Assembly: GCA_905221605.1 (NCBI GenBank)
Contig: CAJNDS010002241.1
Location: forward strand, 2,501-66,500
Origin: Symbiodinium natans
Taxonomy: Eukaryota > Sar > Dinophyceae > Suessiales > Symbiodiniaceae
Direction of reading: 5' to 3'
Length of the DNA: 64,000 nucleotides
The position numbers and the translations under genes were made by a program. The notes beneath the pieces were generated by a model. It was not told the DNA's origin. It did not search any database and was given only the letters and a program-made list of their open reading frames with translations. This document shows, piece by piece, positions 1 to 11,193 of the stretch (its first letter is position 1; every line of letters starts with the position of its first letter).

Positions 1-122
1 CGTGCCATCTCGCACAAAGGCATATGAAGTGTTTCCAAACATGTTCATCTCATTGCGGCAGTGTGTAGCAGAGGACACTTGAGTCCAGGAAGAACAAACC
101 GGGGCATACACGTGCAGAGCTC
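1..122 (-). CDS. Partial exon, methyltransferase-like family (runs off window)
   Basis: Reading the minus strand from 122 gives an open exon that continues past the window edge. It begins after a clear acceptor (CTCCACCCCAG|G) and reads ALHVYAPVCSSWTQVS followed by SATHCRNEMNMFGNTSYAF. The APVCSSW block occupies the place of the catalytic Pro-Cys motif (PPCQ type) of cytosine-C5 methyltransferases, and the exon just upstream has a motif-I-like stretch. From general knowledge, symbiotic dinoflagellates carry large families with a similar 'FxGxxxVSxAF ... PVCSSW' arrangement; whether they methylate anything is not known to me. The function is inference. The reading frame and the intron before it are well supported by the sequence. 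Confidence 0.5.
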
Positions 123-225
123 CTGGGGTGGAGCAGAGGGCAGCAGTTGCTGCACACCTTATATGTAAGGATGAAATGAGGAACTTGTTCTTATTTAATG
201 CATGCATATGCAATTTCGCATGCCC

Positions 226-423
226 ACTCAAAATGCATTCGAGAAGCGCAAAGCCCGCAGGCTGTAATATATCCATAGATCGCGAGTAGACGATATCAAA
301 TGAGAATACCGCTTTGCCTGCAGCCTTGAAGGCGGTGGAAACGGCAGCTCTTCCAGAAAAGTATTCCACCAACTGGAACTTTGGAACCAATTCCACATTC
401 TCCGTCAGGATCAGCAACACCAC
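226..423 (-). CDS. Exon, methyltransferase-like family (same gene as 1-122)
   Basis: This minus-strand exon opens after an acceptor CCTAAG|G at 424/423 and reads VVLLILTENVELVPKFQL, then VEYFSGRAAVSTAFKAAGKA and VFSFDIVYSRSMDILQPAGF. The pattern FSGRAAVSTAFKAAG...SFDI resembles the glycine-rich S-adenosylmethionine-binding motif I plus acidic residue of Rossmann-fold methyltransferases, but the usual FxGxG is imperfect. The donor lies near 226-230 (GT or GC both possible), and the intron to the next exon (122) is about 105 bp. The 5' exons must lie to the right, but I could not place them with confidence. It could be a non-catalytic relative. Confidence 0.5.
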
Positions 424-1380
424 CTTAGGACATAAATATGTATATATAATGCTAATATATAATACAATATATATAATATTATATATATCATATATATATA
501 TGACATGACATGCATGCTAGCTAGTTTAGGGCAAGACACGATAGCAATGAGGACCTGATATCGATCAATGTCATACGCGTGGCACTGCATGGTATAAGAA
601 GAAGCGTGAAGCGCGTGCGTGCCAGGCCTTTGGCGCTCGAACTTGTGCGAGCAGGGCGACAATGGACTCTGATCGCTGCGACGGCATGGCTATGCAGCTC
701 GGCAACAGTATGTAAAATGCACGTGGGCCCTGTTCATATCCGAAAAACACCCTGAGCCCAATGCTTGCCATGCAGAAGCACATTCACTCGATCATGTGTA
801 GTGAAGCACATGCGTGGGTTGCCATGTATGTACATACGACATGCTGTAAACATGCCAGGACCACTTGAGCTTGCCAATCGGCTAGCCCATTTTTCCGGCA
901 TCCCGGGTTCACGGCCCACAAGTGATCAACCTGCATGCAATACACAGCGCTAGTTAAAGCTATAATATAGCTATACGTGGCAGGCACTAGCTCAATGCAT
1001 GCATGTACTCCGTGCAAGACCTTTTGCTCACAGCCCCGGCTCAGTCGATTCCGCTAGATCAGATCGTAATTACCATGTTCAACGCTGCATGGTTCATGCA
1101 AGCATGTACGCACAATGCCAAAAGCACGTGGTGAAGAACACGCGCAGGCATGAGATTAGCAACTTTCAGCAGCTAAACGTGTGAAAACTTGTCCAGCTTC
1201 AAGTCCGCTTGGACATTGTCTGCAATGGCCCATGTTGCAGCAAGCCAGCTAATCCATAGATTTGTAAGCCTCGGAAACTAGCTATAGTGGCGTGCAAGCA
1301 CGTACATGTGCATGAAAATGCATGTGCAGGATTGCATGTGTATCTGCGCAGTAATGCTGACAGGGTGCAGCGCGTGCCTG
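424..1380. other. Intergenic or intronic, AT microsatellite, possible small exon
   Basis: The region is rich in TGCATGCA-type words. An AT-rich palindromic microsatellite lies at about 436-502. On the minus strand, 566-700 could encode an exon starting MPSQRSESIVALLAQVRAPK, but I see no firm splice sites. No other feature can be supported. Confidence 0.4.
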
Positions 1381-2433
1381 CTCTTTGCACTGATCCTCAG
1401 GAAACCCCATGCCTTCGGCCCTGGCATATGCCTCATGGTAGGCGATGGACTTGCGGCTTTTTTTCAGTCTTGCTGCCTCCTTGACTGGGTCATCCAAAGG
1501 CTGTCCACGGCTTCGCTTGGGCCTCTCTGAGATCTCAGCAGGCTGGGTTCGGGGTCTGGCCGCAGTGGATTTGGCCTTTGCCTGCGCCGTTGCTTTTGCC
1601 TTTGCTTTTGCTTTTGCTTTTGCTTGTGCCTTTGCTTTTGCCTTAGGCTTGCCTTCGGGGCTGGCGTGGCTGGGCTTGGAGGTGGGCTTGCTTGCCTTCG
1701 CAGTGGGCTTTCGATTGGTGCTGGGCTTCGCTTGGGTGTCGTCTTCATTGGCATCTTGGTTTTGGGGGTCGGCGCATCTCTTGCTCTTCTTCTTCTTCTG
1801 CACCGCATCAGGCTCGGCATGCCGTGCTCTCTTTTGCTTGATCTTGTCGCGGCCCCTGGAAAGACGCTTCTTCTTCTCCTGGGTCTTTTTGGTCACCTTC
1901 TTCTTTTTGCATTTCCTCTGCGGCTCAGCTTGCTGATCACCATGAGCATCACAACCAGCATTTTCCATGACCCCACCCGCAGGATCCACGGAAGAACTGA
2001 GAGCATCCCAGCCCTCTGGCTGCCGAATCTCCACGAAATCGTGACCTTTCTTGCATGCCATGTCATGCTTGGCCTTGTCCACCCAATCGGCCTTCCGCTC
2101 ACACACGCCCGAGGTCTGCACATGGCCAGAGCGTTCTCTCATGCTTGCCAACCATTGCCCAGTGAGGCCCAGATTTGCTTTGGCAACTTCTGGAATGGCT
2201 GGGATCTCATCAGCAGGCGGTCCCGAAAGGGCAGCCTGTTCGACATCCATCATGGCATCATGATGCTCGCCCACCCCAACGCTCGCAGCTTCAGGAAGTT
2301 CCCGGGGTTGGTCGTTCACAGCCACCAAACCTTCGCCTACAGCATGCCCAGTCATGTCGGTGGAGGACATGAGGCAAGGGGGGAGCTCCTGCTCATGATG
2401 TGGAAATAGCATGCTGTGCAGGCACGGTTGCAC
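1381..2433 (-). CDS. C-terminal exon of basic Lys/Ala-rich protein
   Basis: This long minus-strand open stretch (up to about 350 codons) is acidic to neutral in its first half (SSTDMTGHAVGEG, DMACKKGHDFVEIRQPEGWD) and strongly basic in its second. KKKKVTKKTQEKKKRLSRG lies near 1860-1910, and an (AK)n tract with about a dozen Ala-Lys pairs lies near 1575-1660. The end has a compact block, DDPVKEAARLKKSRKSIAYH, near 1430-1490. The Lys/Ala tract resembles histone-H1-like or nucleolar tails, so nuclear location and nucleic-acid contact are plausible; no enzyme domain is visible. The true 3' end is uncertain because the frame runs beyond the conserved-looking part (about 1380). It probably belongs to the same transcript as the exons at 2603-4949, inferred from strand and spacing. 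Confidence 0.5.
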
Positions 2434-2602
2434 ATGTGCGCAAAAATGCTGCCTCAGCCTCTTATATGGTTACACGTACATGTACGGATATGTACGTAGA
2501 TACGTACATGCCACAAGTACGCACCAAGACACGCCTACCCTGCGCGATTGTAGACATGATCACGACGTACATGCATGGTCTGTAGAAGTGAAGGCATGCG
2601 CT

Positions 2603-2669
2603 CTTGAGAGAACCTAGGTATGTCCTCGACATCCTCCACCACCTGTGTCTCTATGACCTGCGTCTCCAT
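2603..2669 (-). CDS. Small acidic exon of the same gene
   Basis: The minus strand reads METQVIETQVVEDVEDIPRF. It has a repeated ETQV motif and an acidic character, unlike the surrounding CATG-rich intronic DNA. The ATG at 2669 could be internal to a larger exon. Borders are approximate; its place in the gene is inferred from frame quality and strand. Confidence 0.35.
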
Positions 2670-2789
2670 GGTGTCAGTGCCTTAGATTGCAAAAGACATG
2701 CACCCTATATAGAATATATGCCTACAACATGATGCATGCGTATGCTAGCACACAATTAAATTTTTGGCATGACACCATATACCCATTCA

Positions 2790-2926
2790 GGGCTGGAAGT
2801 AGCAGAGGGCTCGTACGTAACCTCCATGTCTTCAGACTTGAGATGCTGCAGCTTGCGTAGCTTCTGCAGAGATTGCAGCACGGTCAGGAGTTTCATCAGC
2901 TTCTGCAGCTTCGAGACCCGCTCAGC
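2790..2926 (-). CDS. Coiled-coil exon of the same gene
   Basis: After an acceptor CTGCAG|G at 2927/2926 the minus strand reads AERVSKLQKLMKLLTVLQSL, then QKLRKLQHLKSEDMEV. Leucines and lysines alternate at heptad-like spacing, which predicts a short amphipathic helix or coiled coil, probably a dimerisation segment. It is followed by a polar tail (TYEPSATSS). The upstream intron contains a TA microsatellite (about 2938-2952). Confidence 0.45.
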
Positions 2927-3084
2927 CTGCAGAAGGTATATATATATATAATTATACACGGTGCCGAGCAGGCAACATGCATTCCGATCCTTGTCACACG
3001 GCGGCGTAACTTGCAAAGATGGCAGCATGCCTAGAGCTCAATCATTCACACACGTACATACATACATGCATGCAATGCATCATA

Positions 3085-3278
3085 CAGATGCGTCATTGAT
3101 ATCACTTGCAAGGTTGCTGGGTGGAGGGGTAGCCACCGGAGAACTCCCTGCACTCTCCGTGGGCGCTTCGGAATCAGGCAGAGGGGACACTGCAGCAGGA
3201 GAAGTCCCTGCACTCTCATGGATCACATCGGCCACAGCAACCATGGGAGTCACTGCAGCACTGCCACCAGGAACTTCC
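3085..3278 (-). CDS. Ser/Pro/Ala-rich linker exon of the same gene
   Basis: The exon opens after an AAG|G acceptor at about 3279 and reads EVPGGSAAVTPMVAVADVIH, then ESAGTSPAAVSPLPDSEAPT and ESAGSSPVATPPPSNLASDI. ESAGxSPxA occurs twice, so the exon contains an internal repeat of about 20 residues. The low-complexity composition points to a disordered linker. The donor is not resolved. Confidence 0.4.
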
Positions 3279-3499
3279 TTACTATGCCATGAAAATTGCA
3301 GGCCACAGAGGAGCTAGAAGTTTAAATTGAATCTAGTTGCCGGCGAGCTTCAGATAAGCCATTGCCAGAAACACTCGGTGAGCAGGAAGCAGGCAGCAAG
3401 CCTACAGCATCTACCGCCTCAATGCAAGAGCATTGGACATTCGAAGCATGAAATACACATGAACATGCACATTATTGCTATGCCCATGCATGTGCTCTG

Positions 3500-3600
3500 C
3501 AGTAGAGGTTCCATGGGGTTCATCTCTGGAACATCACACATGACAGGGTCCAGCTGCGTGTCGTTCCCAAGGTCCAAAGGGTGTGGGGCAACCGCATGCC
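3500..3600 (-). CDS. Short exon of the same gene
   Basis: Following an acceptor ATGACAG|G at 3601/3600 the minus strand reads GHAVAPHPLDLGNDTQLDPV and continues with MCDVPEMNPMEPLLQ. It is acidic and proline-containing with no recognisable domain. The right border is uncertain. Confidence 0.35.
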
Positions 3601-3705
3601 CTGTCATGCAAAGCAATGCAGTGTCAGCAAACAGATGCACAGGCGCAGGCAAACAAGCACAAACACATATGGATCCGATATGCGTGCATGCAGAGATTTG
3701 CACAC

Positions 3706-3812
3706 ATTCACACGCACACACCCACACACACAAAGGCCCACACACACAGAACAAACACACACACACACACACACAGACACACAAACACAGACACACACAC
3801 ACACACTCGCTT
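3706..3812. repeat. (CA)n microsatellite in an intron
   Basis: About 100 bp of CA/CACACG-rich simple repeat lie between two exons of the minus-strand gene. Apparent open frames through it (THTHTH, VCVCVC) come from the dinucleotide and are not coding. Confidence 0.85.
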
Positions 3813-3841
3813 GCATGCACTTTCCACATGCTCAATCAAGC

Positions 3842-4105
3842 CTGCACCGGCACCAGCATCTTCAGGAACAACCAGTTCATCGTCTGTCAAAGTCGCTTCC
3901 TCCTCACCCTCACCCTCAGCATCGGATTGCGAGTCGCCCGCAGCTGGCTGGCGCTCCCTTCTCTCCTGCTCGGGCACAGAAAATCCCAGAGCTAGCATTA
4001 TATCCCGGATGCCAGCATCACGAGGTCTGTGCCCGCGACGCAGCATGTCATTGAACACAGTCAACATCCGCTTGACTCCCCAAGCATGTCGATTTACGAA
4101 CGCAC
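3842..4105 (-). CDS. Well-bounded internal exon (88 codons) of the same gene
   Basis: This is the best-defined exon of the left gene. It lies between an acceptor TGTGCAG|G (4106/4105) and a GC donor (GTGCAG|GCTTG at 3842/3841), giving exactly 264 bp. It reads AFVNRHAWGVKRMLTVFNDM, then LRRGHRPRDAGIRDIMLALG, followed by an acidic stretch (AEGEGEEEATLTDDELVVPE). The first half looks like a folded helical segment with a basic face; the second half is disordered and acidic. I do not recognise the family. The GC donor with an AG|G acceptor fits dinoflagellate splicing. Confidence 0.6.
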
Positions 4106-4206
4106 CTGCACATGATCGATATGCAGGTTGCACAGACATGAGGCATGCCGGCAAAAAAAACAAAATGCATGCAGTATGCATAAGCCTAGGCACTGGTAAT
4201 GCCATG

Positions 4207-4356
4207 GCTGATGTTCAAGAGATCAAAGAAGCTCTTGACATGGACTTCCATGGTGTCAATGCTGATGCGGTGTGAGACATGCTTGTATGCCATCTTAAGG
4301 ATGTGAGGGTTGGACATGATGGTCTCTTTGGTCACCCGTTGCCCTGTGAAGATAAC
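4207..4356 (-). CDS. Internal exon of the same gene
   Basis: The exon begins at acceptor GCCCAG|G (4357/4356) and reads VIFTGQRVTKETIMSNPHIL, then KMAYKHVSHRISIDTMEVHV and KSFFDLLNISHGI. It ends near 4207 at one of several G-started donors that keep phase 1, as the next exon requires. No known domain is recognised. Confidence 0.55.
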
Positions 4357-4499
4357 CTGGGCTCCACGATCGTGTATGCAGTACACATGCTCACTTCATC
4401 ATGGCGCAACATGAGCTATGCATGCAGGAATCGAAAACCAAACGATGTGCACGACGACGAACTGCTGGGTCCTGCTCCCACGCCCTTGCCAAATCCGTA

Positions 4500-4646
4500 G
4501 AGGATATCTCTTCATCCACATCATCAATAGGCGCCAAAGCCAAGCTGGACGACATGGCTGCTGGCTGCAAGCACGAGCTTAGTAGCTGTGTTAGGATTGG
4601 CTTGCCTGCCTTATCGAAATCATGCAAGGTAGCTACATTCACCAGC
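4500..4646 (-). CDS. Internal exon of the same gene
   Basis: The minus strand reads NQLVNVATLHDFDKAGKPIL, then TQLLSSCLQPAAMSSSLALA and PIDDVDEEISSTDLARAWEQ, and may run on through DPAVRRRAHRLVFDS to about 4420. Composition and frame quality support coding. Borders are approximate because no single acceptor is clearly best. Confidence 0.45.
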
Positions 4647-4789
4647 TGGTTCCAATGCATAGCCCACATATATGTACCATGCCTGACCATATGTCGACGA
4701 TCTAGTGCACATATATGTAACATGCCCGACCACATGTCTGTGCACATGTACGCGGACTTGAAAGCCACATGAAATCATGCAGAATATGC

Positions 4790-4961
4790 GTAGTGCATCT
4801 CAAAACAGTTCAGCTGCTTCCATGTGGCCTCCACAAAGATCCAACACAGCACCTGCATGCAGCCCACTGGCAGCAAAACAAATTCAGCGGGCTGTGTACA
4901 TCGATCCAAATTACCTTGCCTTCAGGAACATAAACAGCAGCTGCGCCATGGCGAACCCCAT
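4790..4961 (-). CDS. Possible 5' exons of the same gene
   Basis: Two short minus-strand segments look coding. One is MAQLLFMFLK (ATG at 4949, with another in-frame ATG at 4961), ending at an AAG|GC donor near 4920. The other is VLCWIFVEATWKQLN, starting after a CATGCAG|G acceptor near 4858. They would supply the N-terminus of the gene whose later exons run down to 1381. The start is uncertain, and a spliced-leader acceptor was not identified. Confidence 0.35.
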
Positions 4962-5049
4962 GCATGCACATACGTATATGTTAACAGGCTCAGAAACATG
5001 CAACCAACTCTCTACCCATGCAGTCTGTGCATGACATGCACAACATATG

Positions 5050-5560
5050 TATGATAGCCCACTGAATCAGTCCTGTACCTACTTATATGCACAAAGCTCT
5101 TTGCGCCAATGCACCGAGCAAGGACTCAAAGATGTCGGCACATGCTGACATGAAGCCATGTGTGCAGTACAGTATGGATCCTACAGGAGTGTACCATGAT
5201 ATACACTTAAACCTCGTGACTCTGAATGCGTGACGACATGCATGACCCATGCCATGCATGTTCCATGCCATGCATGAACCATGCAAACTGCCATGCTAAA
5301 CAACTTGAAAAACATGCAAGTAAAGAAATCACATGAAAGTTATTGAAAAAACGATTTGCAGTCAAACACGTCAAATTAAACAAATTAACCTTTTTGCGTG
5401 TAAACTGCGGGTATTTTAAGTCAACCACAAGTTCTACGGAAAATTCTTCGGAGAACGGTGGTCCAGGAATAGTCCTACAATGCAAGACCTAAACCCCGAA
5501 CCGACAATCCGATCCTAAAGACCCTGTAGCTGTCCAAAAGTGACCAACCTCCATATTTAG
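5050..5560. other. Gene-free transition into repeat mosaic
   Basis: Short CATG-rich palindromic words occur near 5235-5285 (repeats of CCATGCATG). Then AT-rich unique sequence passes into the first CCCTAAA-like words at about 5570. No gene is seen. Confidence 0.5.
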
Positions 5561-7372
5561 TATTCCTAGAACCCTCACCCCTAAACCCTAAAACCTACAC
5601 CCCAAATCATCCGAAACCCTCCAAAACCCTCCTGAACCCTAAACCCTGACCCCAATTAAACCCTAAACCCTAAACCCTAAGACCCTAAGACCCTAAGACC
5701 CTAAGACCCTAAACCCTTCAAAACCTTACAAGGGACGAGGCACATGTACCGCCTGAAGTGGATGCCGCGGAAAGCGTAGGGCGCCTTTTCGACCTCGGCA
5801 GCGGGTGCACATCGATATTCGCAACTTGTAAGCTTTGAGAAACTTAGGGTTTAGGGTTTAGGGGTTTGGGGTTTAGGGTTTAGGGTTTAGGGCTTAGGGT
5901 CTACCACAAATCGAATCCATAGCTAACAAAAGTCTAAACGCCAGAGCCTCCCCACCCCCAGCTCGCAAATCCACAAGCAACTTTCTTTGCGAGTGGCCAA
6001 GTAGGGCGGATAGAAGTACCACCAGAGTTTCTGACCACCTCGACAAGACAAAAGGTTTCGAGTTGCATGCGAGCTGCTTAACGCGAAGGCTTAGAGTTCA
6101 GGGGGGTTGGGGTTTAGGGTTCAGGGTTTCGGGTTCGGGGTTTAGGGCTTGGGTATAGCAGAACCCCTAAACCCCTGTGTGGGGGAGGGCCCGCCCCAAA
6201 CCCCAAAGGCTCATGCCTGCACTGGAGGGCTCCGATTGCGGGGCCGAGGCGGGTCCAAACATTGCACCCAGATCCCTAATTAATTGCAGGGGATTGGGAC
6301 GGTTCTTATTTCATTTATACGGACAATAAGACCCAGAACGCTTGGCTGCACTCAGGAGGGTACTGTAGCTATCAATTAAACTTTTAGCTGCCTTATTCAG
6401 AAACCCAATGAACCCAAAAAGGGTAAGGATCTAAAGTTACGGAAAAGCACCACAAAGAACTGGTCTTGGTAGGCTTGCGGAGCTAGTCTCTGGATTGTGG
6501 CATTGAGGGTTGGGGGCTTGAGGCTTCTAGGGCTTCACGTATAGGATGTGGCGGACCGCAGACTCTTCTACCAGTGGGGTCAAGGTAAGCTGTCTCAACG
6601 CCTCCTGCAGCCATACCTCCTTTCTGAAAGGCCGCCTACACTGAAGAGCTTGCATAGGATCCCCACCTAAACCCTAACCCCCAAACCCAGCTCTATACAG
6701 ACAAGTTCGCCAGCACAAGCAAGACCGGCTCCTCGAACAATCCCCGGACCATTTAAATAGGGCCAATGTCGATGGACTGTTCAGGGGGGACGGGGGGTGG
6801 TAGCAGATCCAAGCAGGGTCCAACCGTAAGCAGCCTACCTTGGAGTCTATTTACCTACAGTTTTGTAGCAACTACCCTTAATTAGTAGGTATGACCCATA
6901 AAACTGTAGGCAAACGAAGCCCCAGCTTGCCTGGGTGGGCCAGGTCCTCGAGTGACAAGAACTCCTCCAAGCTGATCACATCGAAGCGTTCCTGGCCACT
7001 CCTCTTCTACGAGTTGTACGGATTTAATCCTGAAACCCTCAACCCTCAACCCTAAACCCTAAACCCTAAGCCCTAAACCCTAAACCCTAAACCCTAGACC
7101 CTAAACCCTAAACCCTAACCCCCAAAGGACACAACGCCACAACATGCGAAGGAAGCTTGCTGCAAAAAGAACGCACCGCTGGACCCTAAGCCCTACATGA
7201 CACTCTAAAGCTATAAGGTCTGCCTTCAAGTGCTCCAGGTCAAAGAAATGCTCGAAGGGAAACCACCGCTGCGACCTCGTCTATAGCGTTCAGGGTTTAG
7301 GGTTCAGGGATTGGGGTTGTTTTGGGAGGGGTTCAGGGTGTCAGGGAGGCTTAGGAGTTTGGGGCTTTCGGT

Positions 7373-7423
<51 letters not shown>
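7373..7423 (+). repeat. 51-nt uninterrupted poly-G tract
   Basis: Counting directly gives G at every position from 7373 to 7423. Shorter G or C tracts lie near 9711-9730, 10587-10602, 12258-12277, 22598-22614, 26095-26112 and 59049-59066. Such tracts can form quadruplexes and are prone to sequencing-length error. Confidence 0.9.
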
Positions 7424-7424
<1 letters not shown>

Positions 7425-10400
7425 CAGAATGGGTTTAGGGTGGAAGGGCTTGAGGGTTCAGGATGTATAGTGACTTGGGGATCAAGTGTATTTAAGGTTA
7501 GTCATCAAAGAAATGCTACAAAAAGAGAATTCAGACAACACCGCAAATAGTACTAGACCCAAGAGTAACCTAGGAATAAAAGGGTCCAATTTGCTGCTTT
7601 AGATGGGTTTCTAAGGGAACCTAAACCCCTCCCCCCGGCCCCGAGAAAAAAAAGGAATCAGGGCCTACTCCGGGTCCTAGAGTAAGAAAAATGGATGAAG
7701 AGGGTCTGGCTCTGGGCTACGACGGCTAGGGGCACGACGTTGCTTTGCTTGGGGGGTCTCCCTAGCTCTCTACTCCTAAACCCGAAACTCTAAGCCCGAA
7801 GCTCTAAGCCCTAAACCCGAAACCCTAAACCCTGAATGAACCCCGTACTTTGGCTGAGGGCGCCGACAGGCGCCAGGATCGTCCCCTCGCTCCATCTTCG
7901 GCCCTCTGGGGCTTCCCCACCCGAACCCCAGAGAGTCCCTATGATCAGAGTCTAGGGTTTAGGGTTGGGGTTTAGTGGGTTTAGAGGGTTTAGAGGGTTT
8001 AGAGGGTTTAGAGGGTTTGTAATTGTAGGTTGTTTTGGGGTTTAGAGGGTTTATAGGGACAGGGTTTGTAGGGTTTGTGCTTATACGGGTTAGGGTGTAA
8101 TTAGGTTTTGCAGGGTTTATGGGGCTTATAGGGTTTATGGGGCACATAGGGTTCAAAGGGCTTTAAAGGCATTGTAGGGGTTTATAGAGGCTTCTTACGA
8201 TTTAGGGCTCATAGGGTTTATAGGCCCTTTAAGGGCAACCAAGTACAAACCTTCGAAAGCCACAGCGGAAGCTGCTGGGGCAAGGGCTCAGCCATCTGGT
8301 GCTCCATCCTCGAAGCTGGGGAAGCCCGAGTGCGCAGTTTAGGGTATGGGGCTTGGGGCTTGGGGCTTCGGGCTTCGCGTTTAGGGTTTACATTTAAGTT
8401 TTCTAAACAAAGGGCTCCCTGGAATCTGGGATCTGGGATCTGGGGCATAGCGGAGGTTTCGTATCTCTAGTCCATCTAGGGTTGATGACTGGCGTTTAGT
8501 AGGGAGTTTAGGAAGATTTTGCGCCTCGTTGTCCTATGAACAACCATTGACTTCCGTTGAGGGATCGCACATCACACCCTAGAAACCCCCTAAGCCCTAA
8601 ACCCCAAAGCCTCCCAACACGTTTGGGGTTTGGGGTTTAGGGTTTAGGGTTTGAGGCTGTAGGGTTTAGGGCTTGGGCTTTCGGGTTCTCTGGATATAGA
8701 CCCCCCTACCCCCCTCCCCCAGAACAAGGACGAGCATCCACATGAAGGGCGGCAAAACGAGCCGTCGGCCGAGGCCTTTTGAGCAGTTGAACTGACGGCT
8801 TTGAGGTGCACAGGGGTTCAACCCTGAGCACGCCAAGCACCTTACATACCCTAAACACCCGAAATGCCGCAACTACCCCAAACCCTAAACCCTAAACCCT
8901 AAACTCGAAACCCTAAACCCGAAACCCTGTTTTGTTTTCAATGTAGGGTGGGGGGGATCAGGGCCTTTGGGGGCTTCCGAGTCTTGCTCAGGTTCGAAAA
9001 TCACCCAGAAGAGGGTGTCGGGTCCAGGCCCCCATAGACATGATCATAATACGTATGCATGTACATATATGCAGCCCCTAGGTACAATGTATATTGTTGT
9101 CTGTTTCAGGATGTTTAGGATTTGGGACAATTCCGGTTTAGGGCGTGGTTTTTTGTTTGTTTGGGGCGGTGGGGGAGGGGGTTGGGACCTCTAAGGAAAC
9201 CGCCTGAACCTAAAACCCTCAACCGTACCAAAATCGTGTTCACAGAGAGCTCCCTGTTGAATTGAAGCTGCATTTCAACTGGCCAGCTTACATCGTCAAG
9301 CCCCGAGATGCCAGGTGCTTGTTCACGCTTGCAAGGCGCTTTCCTTTCGCATCCTGAAACCCCCCGAAACCCTACCACCCAAACTACTCAAACCCTAACC
9401 CTAAACCCTAAACCCTAAACCCTCGATCATCCTTATCAGGCCTCAACTTCCAAGAGCCCGGAGACATGCTACCTGCGGCGGCTAAGGCCACAGCCCTTCG
9501 CCACTGACAGGGCGTGGAGGAAGAAGACGACCTGCCATGGGGGGCTGACGGGGCGTTAAGAAGAAAAACGAAAACATGTCCGCCACCGCCTTTTGTAAGA
9601 GAAGGCCCCCTAAACCCTGAACCCTAAACTTCCAGCCCTATACCCTAAACCCAGAAACTATGGGCTGGGCTTTCAGGAGTACTCGCCTAATGCTGCGGCT
9701 GCTGTACCGGGGGGGGGGGGGGGGGGGGGGACAGCTTTTGGGGTCAAGGGTCTGGGGTTTAAGGTTTGGGATTCGGGTCTGTAGGGTCTCCAGGGTTTGG
9801 GATTTAAATTGAAACTTTACGGTGTAGAGTGTAGATTGAGTTCAGGGTTAAAGGGGTTTAGGGTTTAGGGTTTTCGGGTAGAGTGTAGGGTCAGTAGAAC
9901 AGGTGATCAACCCGCCCCCCAGACAAGGGCACATGAAAAAACATGCTGACTACTTTGCAATCTCTTGCCCAAATTTAACCCTAGACCTCACAGGTACAGG
10001 GTTCTGGGTTGAGGGCTTAGATTAGTTGATCAGGTGTAGGAATGAGGGTGCCGTTAAAGGTTGCGGGGTTTGGGTGTTGAGGAGTAGAACAGGTGATCAC
10101 CTAGCCCCCTCCCTCTCCAAGACAGGAAAATGTGAAAACACACACACACACAGTGTGACTTTGCATTCCTAACTTTAACCCTAAGGAAACCTAAACCCGG
10201 GCAAGAACCTGCCCTCAACTAGAAGCCCCGGTCCAAACAAGTTTGGCAGATCAAGATACCACTAAAGCATCACATAGAACCCTAAACCCTCGACCCTATT
10301 ACGTGCCCACGTTCCCGACAAAAGTATTAGCGCGTGGGCCCAAAAGTCAAGCCCCTACACTCCTGTTCACCCCAGAAGTGAACCTTCAGTTGGTAGGAAC

Positions 10401-11097
10401 CCTACAGCTTGTTTAGGTACCTTGGGCCACCACAAACCCTGGACCTTAAACCATAACCCTATAACCCGAAGCCAGCGGCTGTCTCGCCTGGTTGTTGAAC
10501 TGCGACTGGCCTCAGTCTGCTGCTGGGCTACATTTCAGGGATTTTGGGGGTTTCGGGTTTTGGGGGTTCTTAGGGCTTTTTGTCAGGGGGGGGGGGGGGG
10601 GTTAGGGTTTAGGGTTTAGGGTTTAGGGTGTAGGAGGTTTAGGGTTGAGTATTGGGCTTGCAGCTTAGAGTCTAGGATTTTGGGGGGTTTAGGGTCTTGC
10701 TTGGGGCTCTGGGGAGCTCCTGTGTGGGCGTGTGTTGGGCATGACCTGGCACGTCTGGGCGAGAAACCTACGCAAGCGAGTGCGCGGAAAGTGTGGCGGC
10801 CAAGGAGAAGGCACCAAGTACTTGGAGATTGCACTCCACCTTCTTTGCTGGAAATGGGGCTTAGGGTTTATAGGGCTTTAGTGTTTGGGGTGAGGGCTCC
10901 GTCACTCATATCTGAAAAACCTCGTTTTGAAAGCCCCCCCCCCCCCAATAGCCAATTCCTTCAAACATGGGGTCCTAGGATTCAGGGGAGGTTTAGGGTG
11001 ATAGGGCTTAGGGTTTGTTTCATGCAAGCTAACTCAACGCAGGGAAATCCTCTTGACCGAGCTTTGAGAAGCCGTACAAACCCAAGACGAGAGAGTA

Positions 11098-11193
11098 TAA
11101 TATGGGGGTCGGAATAATTACTCATAGTATTCCCTTATGGCCCCCTTAGAAGTATACTACTACAGCCCACCGAAACCCTGTCCCATATTAAAG
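11098..11193. mobile_element. MITE-like element, family C, copy 1
   Basis: The left end TAATATGGGGGTCGGAATAA and the right end (GTCCCATATTA) are inverted partners. A second, related copy lies at 52123-52227 with ends TAGGGGTCGGAATAAT and ATTATTCAGGCCCCTATA. The element is short, non-coding and palindromic. Confidence 0.5.

Noticed and set aside
3419-4275. His/Thr- or Cys/Val-rich frames across 3.7-3.8 kb
   Set aside because: They translate a (CA)n microsatellite inside an intron; the flanking true exons are on the minus strand.
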